A DNA stretch of 64,000 bases from Ottelia alismoides (Eukaryota; Streptophyta; Magnoliopsida; Alismatales; Hydrocharitaceae), in the NCBI GenBank assembly GCA_037367405.1, contig JAZKJV010008269.1, forward strand, positions 1-64,000, read 5' to 3'. The position numbers were made by a program, and so were the translations under genes. Each line of letters begins with the position of its first letter. Position 1 is the first letter of the stretch. Below are positions 34,207 through 45,487 of the stretch, in pieces. Under the pieces are notes generated by a model, which worked only from the letters and a program-made list of their open reading frames with translations, was not told where the DNA came from and did not search any database.

Positions 34207-35484
34207 GAGGTCTGTGTATATACTTCGTATATATTTTACCCATATCTCGTACTTTCACGTAAGTCTATATGTATTTACGGGGAGGGTAACTAACTTGAAA
34301 AAAAATAAAAAAACAACAAAAACAACAAAAAAAGAGTTTTTCTACTAACACTAAGCGTGCCCAAAATTTTTGAAAAAAATGGCTTCTTATTTCATTTTTG
34401 CATCAAAAAAAATGTGTCTGCATTCCACACATATGCACTTCATTCATTCATTTGCATCTGTGAAAAGTCAGTGGGTTCTGAACCAAGTTGTGAGCTGAAA
34501 CCGAGAATGGTCTGGACTTGACGTTAATCCGCCTAATTTTCAGAGGAACTTCACCGAGAAATAGGATTTTAAGAGCTTCAGGTCTTTTGACTTAATTCTT
34601 TAAGTTCCACATGACAATGTGTAGCATTTGACTCTTAGTGTCTAACCTGGTCTCTTCATTCTGGGTACAACTCTGGAATAGGGAATTAATTTGTACTCTC
34701 GCACTATGCACTTAGCTCAACTCAGACGGGATGTTGGAAGACTGTTTGAGTTTCTTTTCTGGTAGCGTGGAAATCTGAAGACCGGAGTACGGGTTGAAAT
34801 AAAGCTTCGGAAAAGGGATGGACGGCTGGGCATAATTTTGTCTAAGACCCCAAAAAATGTACGGTACAAAAAGACTCTATATCTGTAGGGGCATAACAAG
34901 ATCCAAGCAGAACCACCAAAAATTCCAAATACAAAGAAGCATTCTACCAAATAAAATCTGACCAAAAAGGTCCAAGCTTCAAGAAACCTGCAGATCTTGG
35001 TGGAGACTCGGCTACACTGGACATCTTCACAAGGAGAGGTGACTACACTGGCCACCCTCCAGTTCTTTTCCCCTTCTTCTAACTTCTCCCTCAATTTGAT
35101 TGTTAACACAGCGCGACAGACCTTAGAAGGAAATACCTGACTCTCTGAGGACGGGTTACTGAAGAGGAGCATGGTAGTCCAGCAATCTGGATGGGAAGAG
35201 CTAAAACCCTTCACACACATGAGTCAGTTGTTCAATGTTCATAGAGTATACTTTGGGAAGAGGAATGATCTAAGATGACTTCTGAGCCGAAACTGTGACA
35301 ATGATGTGTAGAACTTGAGGGCTGTTGATTTTAAAATTCTAAGTCTCACAGAAGTTCCGCCGCACTATTAATCCAAAGGTCGAGCCTATTTCATTTTCAC
35401 CTTCAGCTCATGGTCTTGGTATGGAACCCAATCTCATTTTACCTCATGGCATTGCTTTTTAATGCTCAGGGACGAGCATGGTTT
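34207..35484 (+). other. Element A 3' noncoding region
   Basis: About 1.3 kb between the repeats and the PPT. It has no sense gene and no envelope-like gene. The part from about 34450 resembles B's 23100-24060. The opposite strand carries the 167-codon open frame described at 34717-35220. Confidence 0.65.
34717..35220 (-). CDS. Possible antisense ORF of element A (unknown protein)
   Basis: A 167-codon open frame antisense to the element, starting with ATG. No domain is recognised; the middle has a hydrophobic stretch (FLVRFYLVECFFVFGIFG). In element B the matching strand keeps short similar pieces in the same frame (NWRVASVVT against EWTVASVAT, then QCSRV against QCSQV), but it is interrupted there. 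Extra antisense ORFs are known in the Tat branch of plant gypsy elements at this position. It may equally be a chance opening. Confidence 0.3.
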   Translation of the reverse strand: MCVKGFSSSHPDCWTTMLLFSNPSSESQVFPSKVCRAVLTIKLREKLEEGEKNWRVASVVTSPCEDVQCSRVSTKICRFLEAWTFLVRFYLVECFFVFGIFGGSAWILLCPYRYRVFLYRTFFGVLDKIMPSRPSLFRSFISTRTPVFRFPRYQKRNSNSLPTSRLS

Positions 35485-35496
35485 AAGTATAGGGGG
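35485..35496 (+). other. Polypurine tract of element A
   Basis: AAGTATAGGGGG directly before the TGATGAATC of the 3' LTR. Confidence 0.9.
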
Positions 35497-38400
35497 TGAT
35501 GAATCTCAGATTCATCACTCTAAATCTCATTTATTAACCTCAAATCCCTCAAAATCATCAGCATTTCTACATTTATCCTGCATAGTTATCATTCATGCAT
35601 GTTTTCATAAGAATTGCATTTTATCCTTAATTTCTGCACAAAATAAGAAGCCAAAAATCCAAACTAAAAATGACATGTAAATAGCCTAACTTCCCTGATT
35701 TTTAACTCCTTCATGCTAACTTCGAATGATACAAAACCACCTCCACTGTGTACATATCACTTACAAGAATAAATGAAAAATACAAAAAAAAACACTAAAC
35801 TTGTTAAGTGGATTAAAAACCCAAACCCTAGTTTCAGGACTTCCGTACTCAAAACCCCATATCTTCCCTATCCAGTGTCTGTTTTGATCCTACTCACTTT
35901 TGAACTAATGTACATTCAATTACCTTCAAAACAAGACCAAGTTCAAATGAATCGGAGCTCATATGTGAAAGTTGGGTTTTGGGCCTCTTTTGTACATTGT
36001 GTATTTTAGCGATTTTTGACCCGATATTTTTGTACATATTTTCTTAATTAATAAAAATTCAAAAAAAATAGATTTAGATGTCTTTATTTATCTTTGATTT
36101 TTCCGTTTTTTTCTGATTTTTATCTGGTTTAAAAAGACAAAAAAATTAGAAAAACCAAAAATCTAGGTATTCTATGTATATGGGATACTCCAAAAATTCA
36201 CTTTGTCATTTAATCAATTTTGGCTTTAGTATCTTCATGAAAGTTGTAGATCTCATTGAGACGAGCATTTTTTGTGAAGGAACTTTTTCGATTTGAGGTC
36301 GTTTACTATTTATTTTTGATTTTACAAAATCTTTTATCTTCGTTTTTTCTGGTGCTGACACGTGGCAGCCCCTGGGGCCGCCACATGTCAGTGTGTTTTG
36401 GCCCCTTTTTTATTGTTTTCTAAAAAAAATAAATTTAATAACCGCACGTGCGTCGCACGTGCCCCCAGGCACGTGCTCCGCACGTGCCACGCCCTCTCCC
36501 CGCCCGGTGCCACGTGGCGCCTCCACGACCGTTCGATCAGCAGCCGATCGAACGACTGCTGGGCATCTTCAACCTCCCAACGCCCCCCCCATTCCTCCGC
36601 CTTTCCCCTCGCTTCTGCACCGACCGCCGAACCGTCCCGCCGCCTTCGCAATGGCCACCCTTTGACCGCACCGCCAACGGCCAACCGCTTCCTCCACATC
36701 TCTCGTGGCCCTCCATCGCCGACCTCTACCACAAGCCCTACTGAAGAACTCCATAGCACCCCCGACTCTGGCATCCGTCGACTGCATGTAAGAAAGGACT
36801 CAGGGTGACAGCCCAAACTCTTTCTTCTCCGGCGAGGTTCGAGGCTTGACGCCTCATTGTAGGAAGGTCTCCAGCCAGCTGCTTCGCTCCGGGTCCTGTC
36901 CCCGTCGAGCCCCCTTCATCAGGTACACACCTGCTCCGCTCCTCCTCCATCTTCCTCTGCATCGCAACCCCATCTTCGATCACTTCTCTCCCCCTCGATC
37001 ATCATCCCCACCGACGACCACCGCCACCATCCGCACTTGTGCCTCCACTCGTTGCATCTTCTCCAACCACGCTCCCTCCGCTACAGTCTCCTCCAACTCC
37101 GCCTTCATCGCCGACATCATCGATTCCATCTTCATCGACAAGCTCCCCTCCGCCTCCGCGCCTTCATCTCCAGCTGGGTCTCCACTGCCGCCCCCTGGCC
37201 GTGTGTCGGCCTGACGTCAACCACTCTCGAGCCTACGACTTCACCGACCTACGTTGCCGCCCGAATCATCTTCTCCGCCCTCATCTTCATCTCCATCGAC
37301 AATGCTCGTCCGCACCGACTCCTCCGCCGCCATCACCGTGCTGCACCGACCGACATCGACGCACCCGAGCTTCTCGTGGAGCTTCGTCGTCTTCATCGCC
37401 CATCTCCAGAAGCAGCGGCTGCCCGGTTAACGAAAGGATCGACGACTACTTCGCACGCCACTGGAGCCCTCCTTCGACGGCCAGGATCGGGCATCAAGCC
37501 CGAGACCCTGCCACGTGTCGTGCAGTGAGACAGGGGACGTCAGCGGGCGTCAACCCCCGGGTCACGTGCTCCGTACGTGACCGCGAGGTAATTTGCAAGA
37601 GCCCCCTGGAGGTCTTGGCATTCGCATCAAAGTCCAGATTCAGAGGGCACGTGCCACACACGTGCCTCTCTGGTAAAATTGCAAACACCCCCCAAATCTC
37701 TCGGTAATTGCATAATAACCCCCCACCCCTTGCATTTTTATTCATTTTATTTATTGCACTTCTACCCATGTTTTTTTCCTTCATTTTAGACATCTCCAGT
37801 ACATTATTTTATTATCAAAAAAATAGAATGATGTTTCTCATTTAATTCTCTACGTGTTGACATATTGTGGTTATTTTTATGATCATTGGTTAATTATTAA
37901 TCAATTATTCTGTGGAAAATTACGAATTTTACCCATTTTATGCTATTAAATTTGCCACTGATTAACCATTGCTATAAAAATTCCCGAAAAATCACCTAGT
38001 GTAGAATTAATTGTGCTTGACATTGTGCCCAAAATGATTTGCATTTGCATGCATAATTTGCCCTGTAAAAATCAGTTTGCATAATTCAGTATTTGATTTT
38101 TAATAGATATTAAATCCACATTTTCTAAGTTTAGGATTTTTCTGAGATCCATCACCTAGTGATAGTCTTAGATAATTTTATCCCCTGAAAATAAGTAGGT
38201 TTAATATTTATTATAATTAATTATTGAAAATCATTCTATTTGCATTTAAAAATTCATAAAAAATTCATATTGCATCTAAAAATTCCAAAAAAAATACAGT
38301 GCATTCATTTCATCAAATTTTGCATTGTGGCCAAGTTTCATACTTTTCGGACATCATTTGAATGTAGTTGACATTTTAGTCCCTAAAATAGGCCGAAATT

Positions 38401-38695
38401 GCATCTTGCATCCCTTATTTGCATTAAAAACTCCAAAAAAAGACCGCCTCAAAAACTGTGCACGAATCTTGATAGACATAATTCTAGGTTGTTCCTTTGC
38501 CTCCTTGTGATTGACCTTTAGACTTGCCCAAGTAAAATAAACATAAAACCACTCGATTAAAAATTGATTAAATATTTGTGGTTATTTCTTGACCGATTCG
38601 GATCGCCGTCTACAATGATCGACAAAACCATATTTTTTACGCATGAACAAATTATTACAACATCTATTTTAACGTTGCGATTTCCGGACTCGCCA
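35497..38695 (+). repeat. Element A 3' LTR (3199 bp)
   Basis: Counterpart of 4989-8149. It ends CTCGCCA with an intact terminal CA. The terminal 9-bp inverted repeat and most G-boxes are kept; the right G-box of the inverted pair reads CACATG. It is slightly longer than the 5' copy through small indels. Confidence 0.93.
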
Positions 38696-38700
38696 GTAAG
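38696..38700 (+). repeat. Target-site duplication of element A, right copy
   Basis: GTAAG, identical to 4984-4988. Confidence 0.95.
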
Positions 38701-40380
38701 ACAACCTGAAAGCTACCATGTATCAGGAGAGTATGATCTAGCTTCATATGATGAAGCATTGGCAGGTCATGATATGGATAGTTGGATGCTAGCAATGAAG
38801 TCTGAGATAGACTTCATGCATAAAAATGGTTTATGGTCCCTAGAAGATCCACCTAGAGGGGTCAACCCCGTTGGGTGCAAATGGATCTTTAAGAGAAACA
38901 TAGGATAAAATGGGAATGCACAGACCCTTAAAGTACAGTTCGTAGCCAAGGGCTATACAGAGAGAAGGTATCGATTACGATAAGACATTCTCTCATGTAA
39001 CCATGCTTAAATCCATCAGGGAAGCACTAGTTATAGTTGCATATATTGACTATGAAATTTGACAGATGGATGTCAGGACCGCATTCCTCAATGGATACCT
39101 TGAGGAGGACATCTATATGGAGCAACCCCATGACTTCATAGCTAAGGAAGGCAAAGTATGCACGTAAAAAAATCCATCTATGGTCTCAAACAAGCTTCTC
39201 ATAGTTGGAACATCTAATTTGATGAAACCATTAAGAGTCATGATTTCGTTCATAATCCAGATGAGTCATGTGTGTACAAGAAGCTTAGTGGGAGCACCAT
39301 CATGTTCATTGTGCTTTATGTAGAAGACATCCTTATCATTGGGAATGATATTGGGATGACGACGGGTGTTAAGGTCCAGTTGTCCCATACTTCTGAGATG
39401 GAAAATCTCAGAGAACCCTCTTACATCTTGGGTTTGAAATTGTTCAGAAACAAAGGAAAGATTGGGACTATCACAATAAATGTACAACAAAAAGATCTTG
39501 GAAAGATTCAAGATAAATAATTCAAGAAAGGCTTCTTTCCTTTAAGACATGGTATTCTACCTATCTAAAGTGATGAGTCCTCAAACTGTTGTGGAAAATA
39601 ATGTTATGGCCAGATGCTCTTCTGCATCGGTTGTAGGAAACTTTATGTATGCCATGATGCGTACCCAACCAGACATCTACCATGCAGTGGGAGTAATAAG
39701 CCATCACCAATCCTGCTATGGAGAGAAGGACTGAACCACAATAAAAATAATCAAGTACCTAAAAAACTCAGGACTACATCTTAGTTTATGGAGATAATGA
39801 TCTTTAAGACTTTTTTTTACTAGTTAAGGGGGGAGGGTGGGGTTGGAACTCTGGTCATTGGAGTGGGAAGTTATAAAGGTGGTGGTCCCTCCAAGACTTA
39901 GGATACACATATTCAGACTTCTAATCAAATATCAATGATAAAAAGTCAACTTTAGGGTTCATATTCATGTTGAACGGTGGTGTCATGAGCTGGTGAAACA
40001 AGAAGCAGGACACCACGTTCGATTCAACAAATGAAGTAGAATACATAGTTGCATCTAATGTTGCTAAAGAGATTGTGTGATTGCGCAAATTCATCTTGAA
40101 GCTTGACATAGTTTCCTCATCACAATCACCCATTCTATCACTCTAAATAACACGGATGCCATAACGCAAGCAGAGGGGCCTTGGTGGCATCAAAGAAGCA
40201 AACACATGGAGAGTAAATACCACATGATCCAGGAGATACACAAGCGTGGTGATATACCATCACCAAGGTTGGCTCTGTCGACAACATTGCTAATCCACTT
40301 ATCAAGCCTTTGTCACAAAAGATCTTTAACCAACATGTAATAAATATGGATTTAAGAGTTGAATACGAATGGCTTTGAGG
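38701..40380 (+). pseudogene. Element D reverse transcriptase and RNase H
   Basis: Continues copia pol after element A. RT begins RQPESYHVSGEYDLASYDEA, then WMLAMKSEIDFMHKNGLWSL and the segment GVNPVGCKWIFKRNIG, and after several stops a KSIYGLKQASHSWN-like segment (about 39170-39215). The catalytic motif at 39317-39328 reads YVED instead of YVDD, so one metal-binding Asp is lost. RNase H is recognisable from VMSW (about 39985) through FDSTNEVEYIVASNVAKEI to the C terminus before the PPT. A SINE sits inside (39811-39892). Many stops and frameshifts occur. Confidence 0.85.
39811..39892 (-). mobile_element. Short tRNA-derived SINE in element D
   Basis: Read on the minus strand it carries a weak box B (GAGTTCCAACCC) and ends ACTAGTAAAAAAAA, the same tail start as the SINE at 57522-57608 (ACTAGTG then A run). 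AAGACTT flanks it on both sides (39806-39812 and 39893-39899), so the exact left edge is blurred by the A run. It is about 82 bp long and box A is decayed. Confidence 0.6.
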
Positions 40381-40393
40381 GCTAGTGGGAGAT
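40381..40393 (+). other. Polypurine tract of element D
   Basis: GCTAGTGGGAGAT immediately before TGTTAG, the common copia arrangement at the start of the 3' LTR. Confidence 0.75.
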
Positions 40394-40810
40394 TGTTAGA
40401 CTTGTAAGCCCTTAGCGAACCATTAATGCAAGAAAAGTTATTGTGTTCTTCATGTCCATATGAAATGAATGATTGTGATTGCATTTAATTAAAGATCCCT
40501 TTGTACAAATAGGGTTACATACCATGGCCATCTTGAATATCATGCAGTTGGTAGGACACAACTAACATTAAGATGTATTTTTTTTAATAATGGTCTTCGG
40601 TCTGAGAAAGATATGACAATTTTTCTCTAAAGACAAATTTCCAACCAACATCTTGATGCGGGTCCTCTGCATAGGAATAGAGATTCGGAGGTGTCGGAAT
40701 AGTTAAGTCAAAGAGTTGACTTGATGGGGTCGAGATAAACTAAAGCATGAATAGTAACTATCATGATTAGGCAAACATCCTTTGACCAGAGATGGATATA
40801 CATCTATATG
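40394..40810 (+). repeat. Element D 3' LTR, first part
   Basis: Begins TGTTAG after the PPT and runs until element C is inserted after ATATG (40806-40810). The LTR continues at 51590. The first bases TGTTAGACTTGTAAGCCC are a typical copia LTR start. Confidence 0.75.
40806..40810 (+). repeat. Target-site duplication of element C, left copy
   Basis: ATATG before TGTAAT; repeated at 51585-51589. Confidence 0.9.
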
Positions 40811-43782
40811 TGTAATACCCCATAAATTTTGAAATTTTCTGAAGTTTTGAAACCTATTCCCTATTGAAGCGTCTCGTCGCAAGCTTTCCAATGAGTCTAA
40901 AAATACGTATTTCTGAGTTCCGATGTGGGAGATATCCATGTTTTAGTGAAGAGGGGTCATGGATGTTGAAAGGATTTATTAGTTATGAGTTTTTAATAAT
41001 TAATTGTGGGTTAGAGTTATTTTAGGATTTCAAAAACTAGGGTTTTAATCCTAAACTACATTAAGACCCCCACCCTTCGTCTCCCCTCATTCCCACTCCT
41101 TTCCAAACCCTAATCCATCCTTCTCCTCCTCCCCAAGTCATTATCTTATCTTATTTCCCCCCCCCCTCCTTCTTCAGAGAATCAAATGGAGAATGGTGCA
41201 ACCACTATTAACAGATTCTTGCGAAGCTCCATAACTTCACGGCAACAAGAAAAGGAGGAGTGCCATCACAAGGGAAAGACACCTCTCTCGTCGGATTCTT
41301 GATTGAGTGATCAAGCACACATATCGGAGGTATACGCTAGCATAGGTGACAGATCTAGATTTTCTCCTTTGTTTTCCGCATATCTCACGATTATGAGATT
41401 ATTATTTTGGAGATTGTTTTCGTTAGATTTCGATTCGACCCCGGAATCGCCTCTTGCTGTTGGTCTAGCATGATTTGTTTTCCTTCAAATCATGTTTGTT
41501 CATGCTTTCCACGTATAATTATAGTTGATAATTATTATTATTATTATTGGTATTTCTGAAATTACACTATCTATTGTGATTTGTTAGTATAAGCATTATT
41601 ATGTTCACATATGGGGTTAATCAAATATTATTAAATCTCATTGTGGTAGATCTCTTTGGATCCATATAAACTCTTTCTTAAATCATGTTTAAATGTGTTG
41701 TAGACAATATGCCATGATGTATGTCTTATGATGTTAGTCCCTACGGCATTAACGTGTGGTATGTCGCCATTGTTTGATGATTATACGCACATGGATTTAG
41801 ATATAAAGATATCTTTATTGCTCTGGACACTAATGATTTTAGGATATTAGTGTATGATGTAGTGAATGTTATTAAGGTTATAATTTATGGATTTTGGTGA
41901 TATGTATATAGTTTTGAGGCTCCACTTGATATTAGCTGATGGCACGATTTTCTACATGGTGGTCTTATGATAATATGATTCTGGAAATTTTGTAGGAACC
42001 ATCCTCTTAATGTTATATTATGTGATAGTATGTGGATCATTCTTAACATTGCAATCCTTTGAGATATATTTTTTATCCTTAGATTAACAAATGTTATTAT
42101 AGGATCTTATGATATCAAGCCATAACGAACGTGTAGGATTTGCAAATAATATTTCTCGGATAAATAAATATATATGTATACATTGTTATCATTTTTTTTG
42201 TTATGGTCTCTTCCAGATTGGGAGCTATATTTAGTATAGATAAGTCTTCCCAATGGCGTAAGCACCCTTTGTTGTGGCTTCAATTAATATTTTAAGGTAG
42301 TCATTCAGGTGTGGACCTTGTCAAAGACATGATCTTAATTGCATACTTAATATTAATCAAACTCTTCAATTTATGTATATCATATAATGCATGATCATTT
42401 TCGCCTTTACCTTTTCTACATTGATATGGTTTTCGTACGTCGTTGGAGCATTTTTTATGTACAATACTGTGCATAAGGAAATGCTGCAGTTTCACATTTC
42501 TAGATGACACTTCTCGCTTTGATCTTATGGAATAGATTTACCATCCTTGTTGGGTTCAGCGTTGCACGAGGGTATCTGATCGATCTTTTGTTCCTCTTAT
42601 AAATTGATTCATAAAGAAGCTTCAATCAAATTACCTAGAGCCTCCCCATTTTATTGGTAGTGTGTCGAATGCAGGTAGCCATACACTTTAATAAATGTAA
42701 AGAGCTAAATATATGGTTTGTGACACTAGGATTGTCATACTGAATAGGTCGTGCGATCATTGTTGGAGATCATTGATAAGTTCCAAGGCCTTTCACTTTT
42801 CGAGTCAAGAATATCAATGCATGTGGGAAGGAAAAGATAAATACCACAAGGTGGGTGCATACCCTTGTGGTCCGACTGAGTCGACAGTGAGTCATCCTCA
42901 CTCGAGGGGCATCATAGAGTGGGGTGGTAGTAGGTACTCTGGTGGGATTTAGGTAGATACATGTGTGCATCGCACCATACGGATCAGTTTTGTTGAATTT
43001 GTTTTGGAGCAAAGGAGACTCCTCTGGCGGACTCGACTGACAGAGTTGCGACTCTCCGGCTTGTATGCCCCATCTCGAGTGTCAAAGTACTACCAACTGG
43101 ACTTGCCGAAGGATTGTGCTTGCGCACAGGTTTTAGGTTGTACTCTGAATGGGTGTTGCAAGCTTCATTCGTAGTGCAGGCTTTCTCTTTTGACGGGCGA
43201 GTTTGGGATAAATACATGGAAATATGGACTAAGAGATTTCAATGAATAGGTTTTAATTGCATAGCTGTTAAAGGCGTGGAATATTGTTGTTTGTATATTG
43301 CTAGAGGCTGTTAAAACATTCTCTTTTAAACATGTTTAGTTACTGCATTTGCATTACCTACAAATAAGTCCTTAATTATAATTTTATTTTATCTGTACTG
43401 GGTTAGTTGACTCACAAGTTACATTCTTTGGAAATCCAACAGGTAGTGTAGAGCAGGAGACGGAGGCTCGTATTTTCGGTGGTGCATCTGCAGGACATTG
43501 TTGAGGTCTAGTTTTGTAATTATTTTGTTCCCCTCATTTCCACCTATTTATGATGTAATAAGGAGACTTTGAGATTTTATTGTTATCTTTATGTGGACAT
43601 CTGTTTATCAATGGGAGGTTAAATTTTCCCTATACCTTTATTTTTGTATGAATGGTATATCATGCAGGTTGTTTATAACTATTGTTGGGTAATCTTGTGA
43701 ATGGGTGTTGAGATGCACTACTGTTGAGGTGGGGCGTTATATTGGGTGTTGAGATGCACTACCGTTGAGGTGAGGAGTTATA
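40811..43782 (+). repeat. Element C 5' LTR (2972 bp)
   Basis: Starts TGTAATACCCC and ends GTTATA; the counterpart at 48643 starts TGTAACACCC. The terminal ACA expected of chromoviruses reads ATA in both copies. Its last 80 bases are a tandem 41-bp repeat (43703-43743 and 43744-43784) that duplicates the LTR terminus. It contains ATT simple repeats near 41535-41548 and no supported gene. Confidence 0.92.
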
Positions 43783-43784
43783 TT
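43703..43784 (+). repeat. 41-bp tandem repeat at the 3' end of C's LTR
   Basis: Two 41-bp units (43703-43743, 43744-43784) starting GGGTGTTGAGATGCACTAC and ending GTTATATT. The second unit's GTTATA is the LTR end and its TT is the spacer before the PBS, so the unit includes two bases outside the LTR. The 3' LTR keeps the pair at 51505-51545 and 51546-51584. Confidence 0.8.
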
Positions 43785-43797
43785 TGGTATCAGAGCC
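43785..43797 (+). other. Primer-binding site of element C (tRNA-iMet)
   Basis: TGGTATCAGAGCC, a perfect match to the plant initiator-tRNA-Met PBS, two bases after the LTR. Confidence 0.95.
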
Positions 43798-43985
43798 TAT
43801 TTACCCCATCAGTCATAGACAATTGTTTGGTAGGAGAAATACCATTATACATTAGGCAAGTAGTCTTCTGACTACTGTAAAAAAAGGCTTTGTCCAATAA
43901 AAATTATGTATTGATTAAGGTTGACTAATGATCTCTACTTTAGGATCTAATTATACTTCCCCTTTTATTTCTCCACATGCAGATC

Positions 43986-44791
43986 ATGCTGCCTCGTAAG
44001 GATTAGACTGCACATCATTTGGCTGCGATGATGGCAATGTTGTAGGATGTGCAACAGAGGCAACTTATGCTCGAGGAGCGATTGTCGAGATCTGCGTCCG
44101 AGGGTGGGCCTGGGATGGGTGTGGGAGATGGTGATCCACCACCGTTACAACCACCACCACCACCTCCTCCATCGTCGCCACCACCGTGACAAGAGGAGAC
44201 CTTTTCAAAATATTGCAAGGAGAACATTTCAGAGTTTTTGGGTAATACATGCCCAGATGTGGCAGAGAGATGGTTAAAGCGTGTAGAAAAGGTCTTTTGC
44301 ACCATAAATGTACCAGATGAGGAGAATGTTACCCTGGCTACTTACTCCTTAGCGGGCTATGCCGAGGAATGGTGGAATTATATGGAGTCGTGTATTGTAA
44401 TGCCAATTACTTGGGAGAAATTTATTGAGGCATTCCGGGAGCATTTCTATCCAGAATATTGGCTAGAGAAGCGTCGTGTGGAGTTCACACTACTCGAGCA
44501 AGGGAACGGAACTGTAACTATTTATTTGAACATGTTCACGGAGTTGTTGAAGTATGCTGCCAATACTGTGCCAACTGAGTATGACAAGGCATTCAAGTTC
44601 TTTTAAGGTATTCGTAAGGAAATTCGTGAGAGGCTAGTACCCCCCTTAAATTAGTTACAATGAAGGAAGTGGTCGATGCCGCATCATGAGTGGAGGAGGA
44701 CTTGCGTGAAGGCAGGTCAGTATAGACTAGGCAAGGAGGACTGCTCGTAACGATCGATCAACAGCACAGAGAGGGCAAGCTTCCACCCTAC
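43986..44791 (+). pseudogene. Element C gag
   Basis: The likely start is ATG 43986 (MLPRKD then TAG). A Pro-rich stretch (about 44128-44190) precedes the gag domain, open from 44238 to 44606: GNTCPDVAERWLKRVEKVF, the segment LATYSLAGYAEEWWNYM, and WEKFIEAFREHFYPEYWLEK. WW in the middle and the F-FYP segment are typical of chromovirus gags. A TAA at 44604 and a frameshift before 44792 interrupt it. Upstream stops also occur at 44004, 44043 and 44188. Confidence 0.88.
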
Positions 44792-45484
44792 ATGCGTAGC
44801 ATGTCGACCAAGTCTACTCATAGAGGAGCTCCTACGTTGGTGCAAGCACTTTCCGAGCCATCACGAGTAGCACATCCAGTGGCGAACACCATGACTGAGG
44901 CGCGTGTTTGCTATCGATGCAATCAGGAGGGACACATCAGGTCCAACTATCCGTTGGGAGATTCACAGTTGCGAGGTACTGTGCGAGGGGGACATCTACA
45001 ACACCGGGAATGCGGTTCTACCTCTCGTGGTGGCAAGGGATATCCCAACCAGACTCAAAGCATAACAGGTTCTAGTGGGACACAAAGAGAAGGACAACTC
45101 AATGCTGATGGGCAAGCACATGCTTTAGAATCGGTAGTTCGAGGTATGGTTTCAGTAGGCGACTTTACAGCTCATGCTCTTTTTGACTCGGGTGCATCTC
45201 ATTTCTTTGTGTCATGGAGTTTTGCAAAGACCTTAGGCCGAGAACCTACCATAGTTTCATACCCATATCTTATTAAGGGACTTGGGGGTCAGGTGTTTGT
45301 TGGCCATCGAGTACTTCCCGATTGTCCAGTTTATATTGGAGGTTATATGCTCGAGGCGTACTTGCTCCTCATTCAGATGGAGGACTTTGATGTTATCCTT
45401 GGTATGGATTGGCTCGAAAATCACCATGCATGTTTAGAAAGTTTTCATAAGCATATTATTTTCAGGATTCCTAAGCTACAATAA
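44792..45484 (+). pseudogene. Element C nucleocapsid knuckle and protease
   Basis: A CCHC knuckle with the last Cys changed to Tyr (CYRCNQEGHIRSNYP, about 44930-44950) is followed by the retroviral-type aspartic protease. Its active site is intact: HALFDSGASHFFVS (about 45174-45215). YLLLIQMEDFDVILGMDWL (about 45361-45415) is the C-terminal protease motif. The 230-residue open frame ends at a TAA. Confidence 0.9.
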
Positions 45485-45487
45485 TTT

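Larger units (their letters stand above)
4989..38695 (+). mobile_element. Element A: Athila-like Ty3/gypsy retrotransposon
   Basis: A complete but dead element of about 15.8 kb once inserted element B is removed. It has 3.2-kb LTRs beginning TGATGAATC, a tRNA-Asp PBS, one gag-pol reading frame (gag, protease, RT, RNase H, integrase), a 1.6-kb 3' noncoding region with repeated PPT motifs, and a final PPT. The Athila assignment rests on the tRNA-Asp PBS, the LRSGR motif after gag, the VFMDDF RT motif, and the long leader and 3' region. It is inserted between integrase and RT of copia element D with a GTAAG duplication. By eye the first 250 bases of the two LTRs differ at about 14 positions. Confidence 0.93.

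Noticed and set aside
36388..36816. 142-codon minus-strand frame in A's 3' LTR
   Set aside because: Shadow of the GC-rich LTR core; not open in the 5' copy.
44015..44305. 96-codon minus-strand frame over C's gag
   Set aside because: Antisense shadow of the Pro-rich gag segment (poly-Gly/Val).
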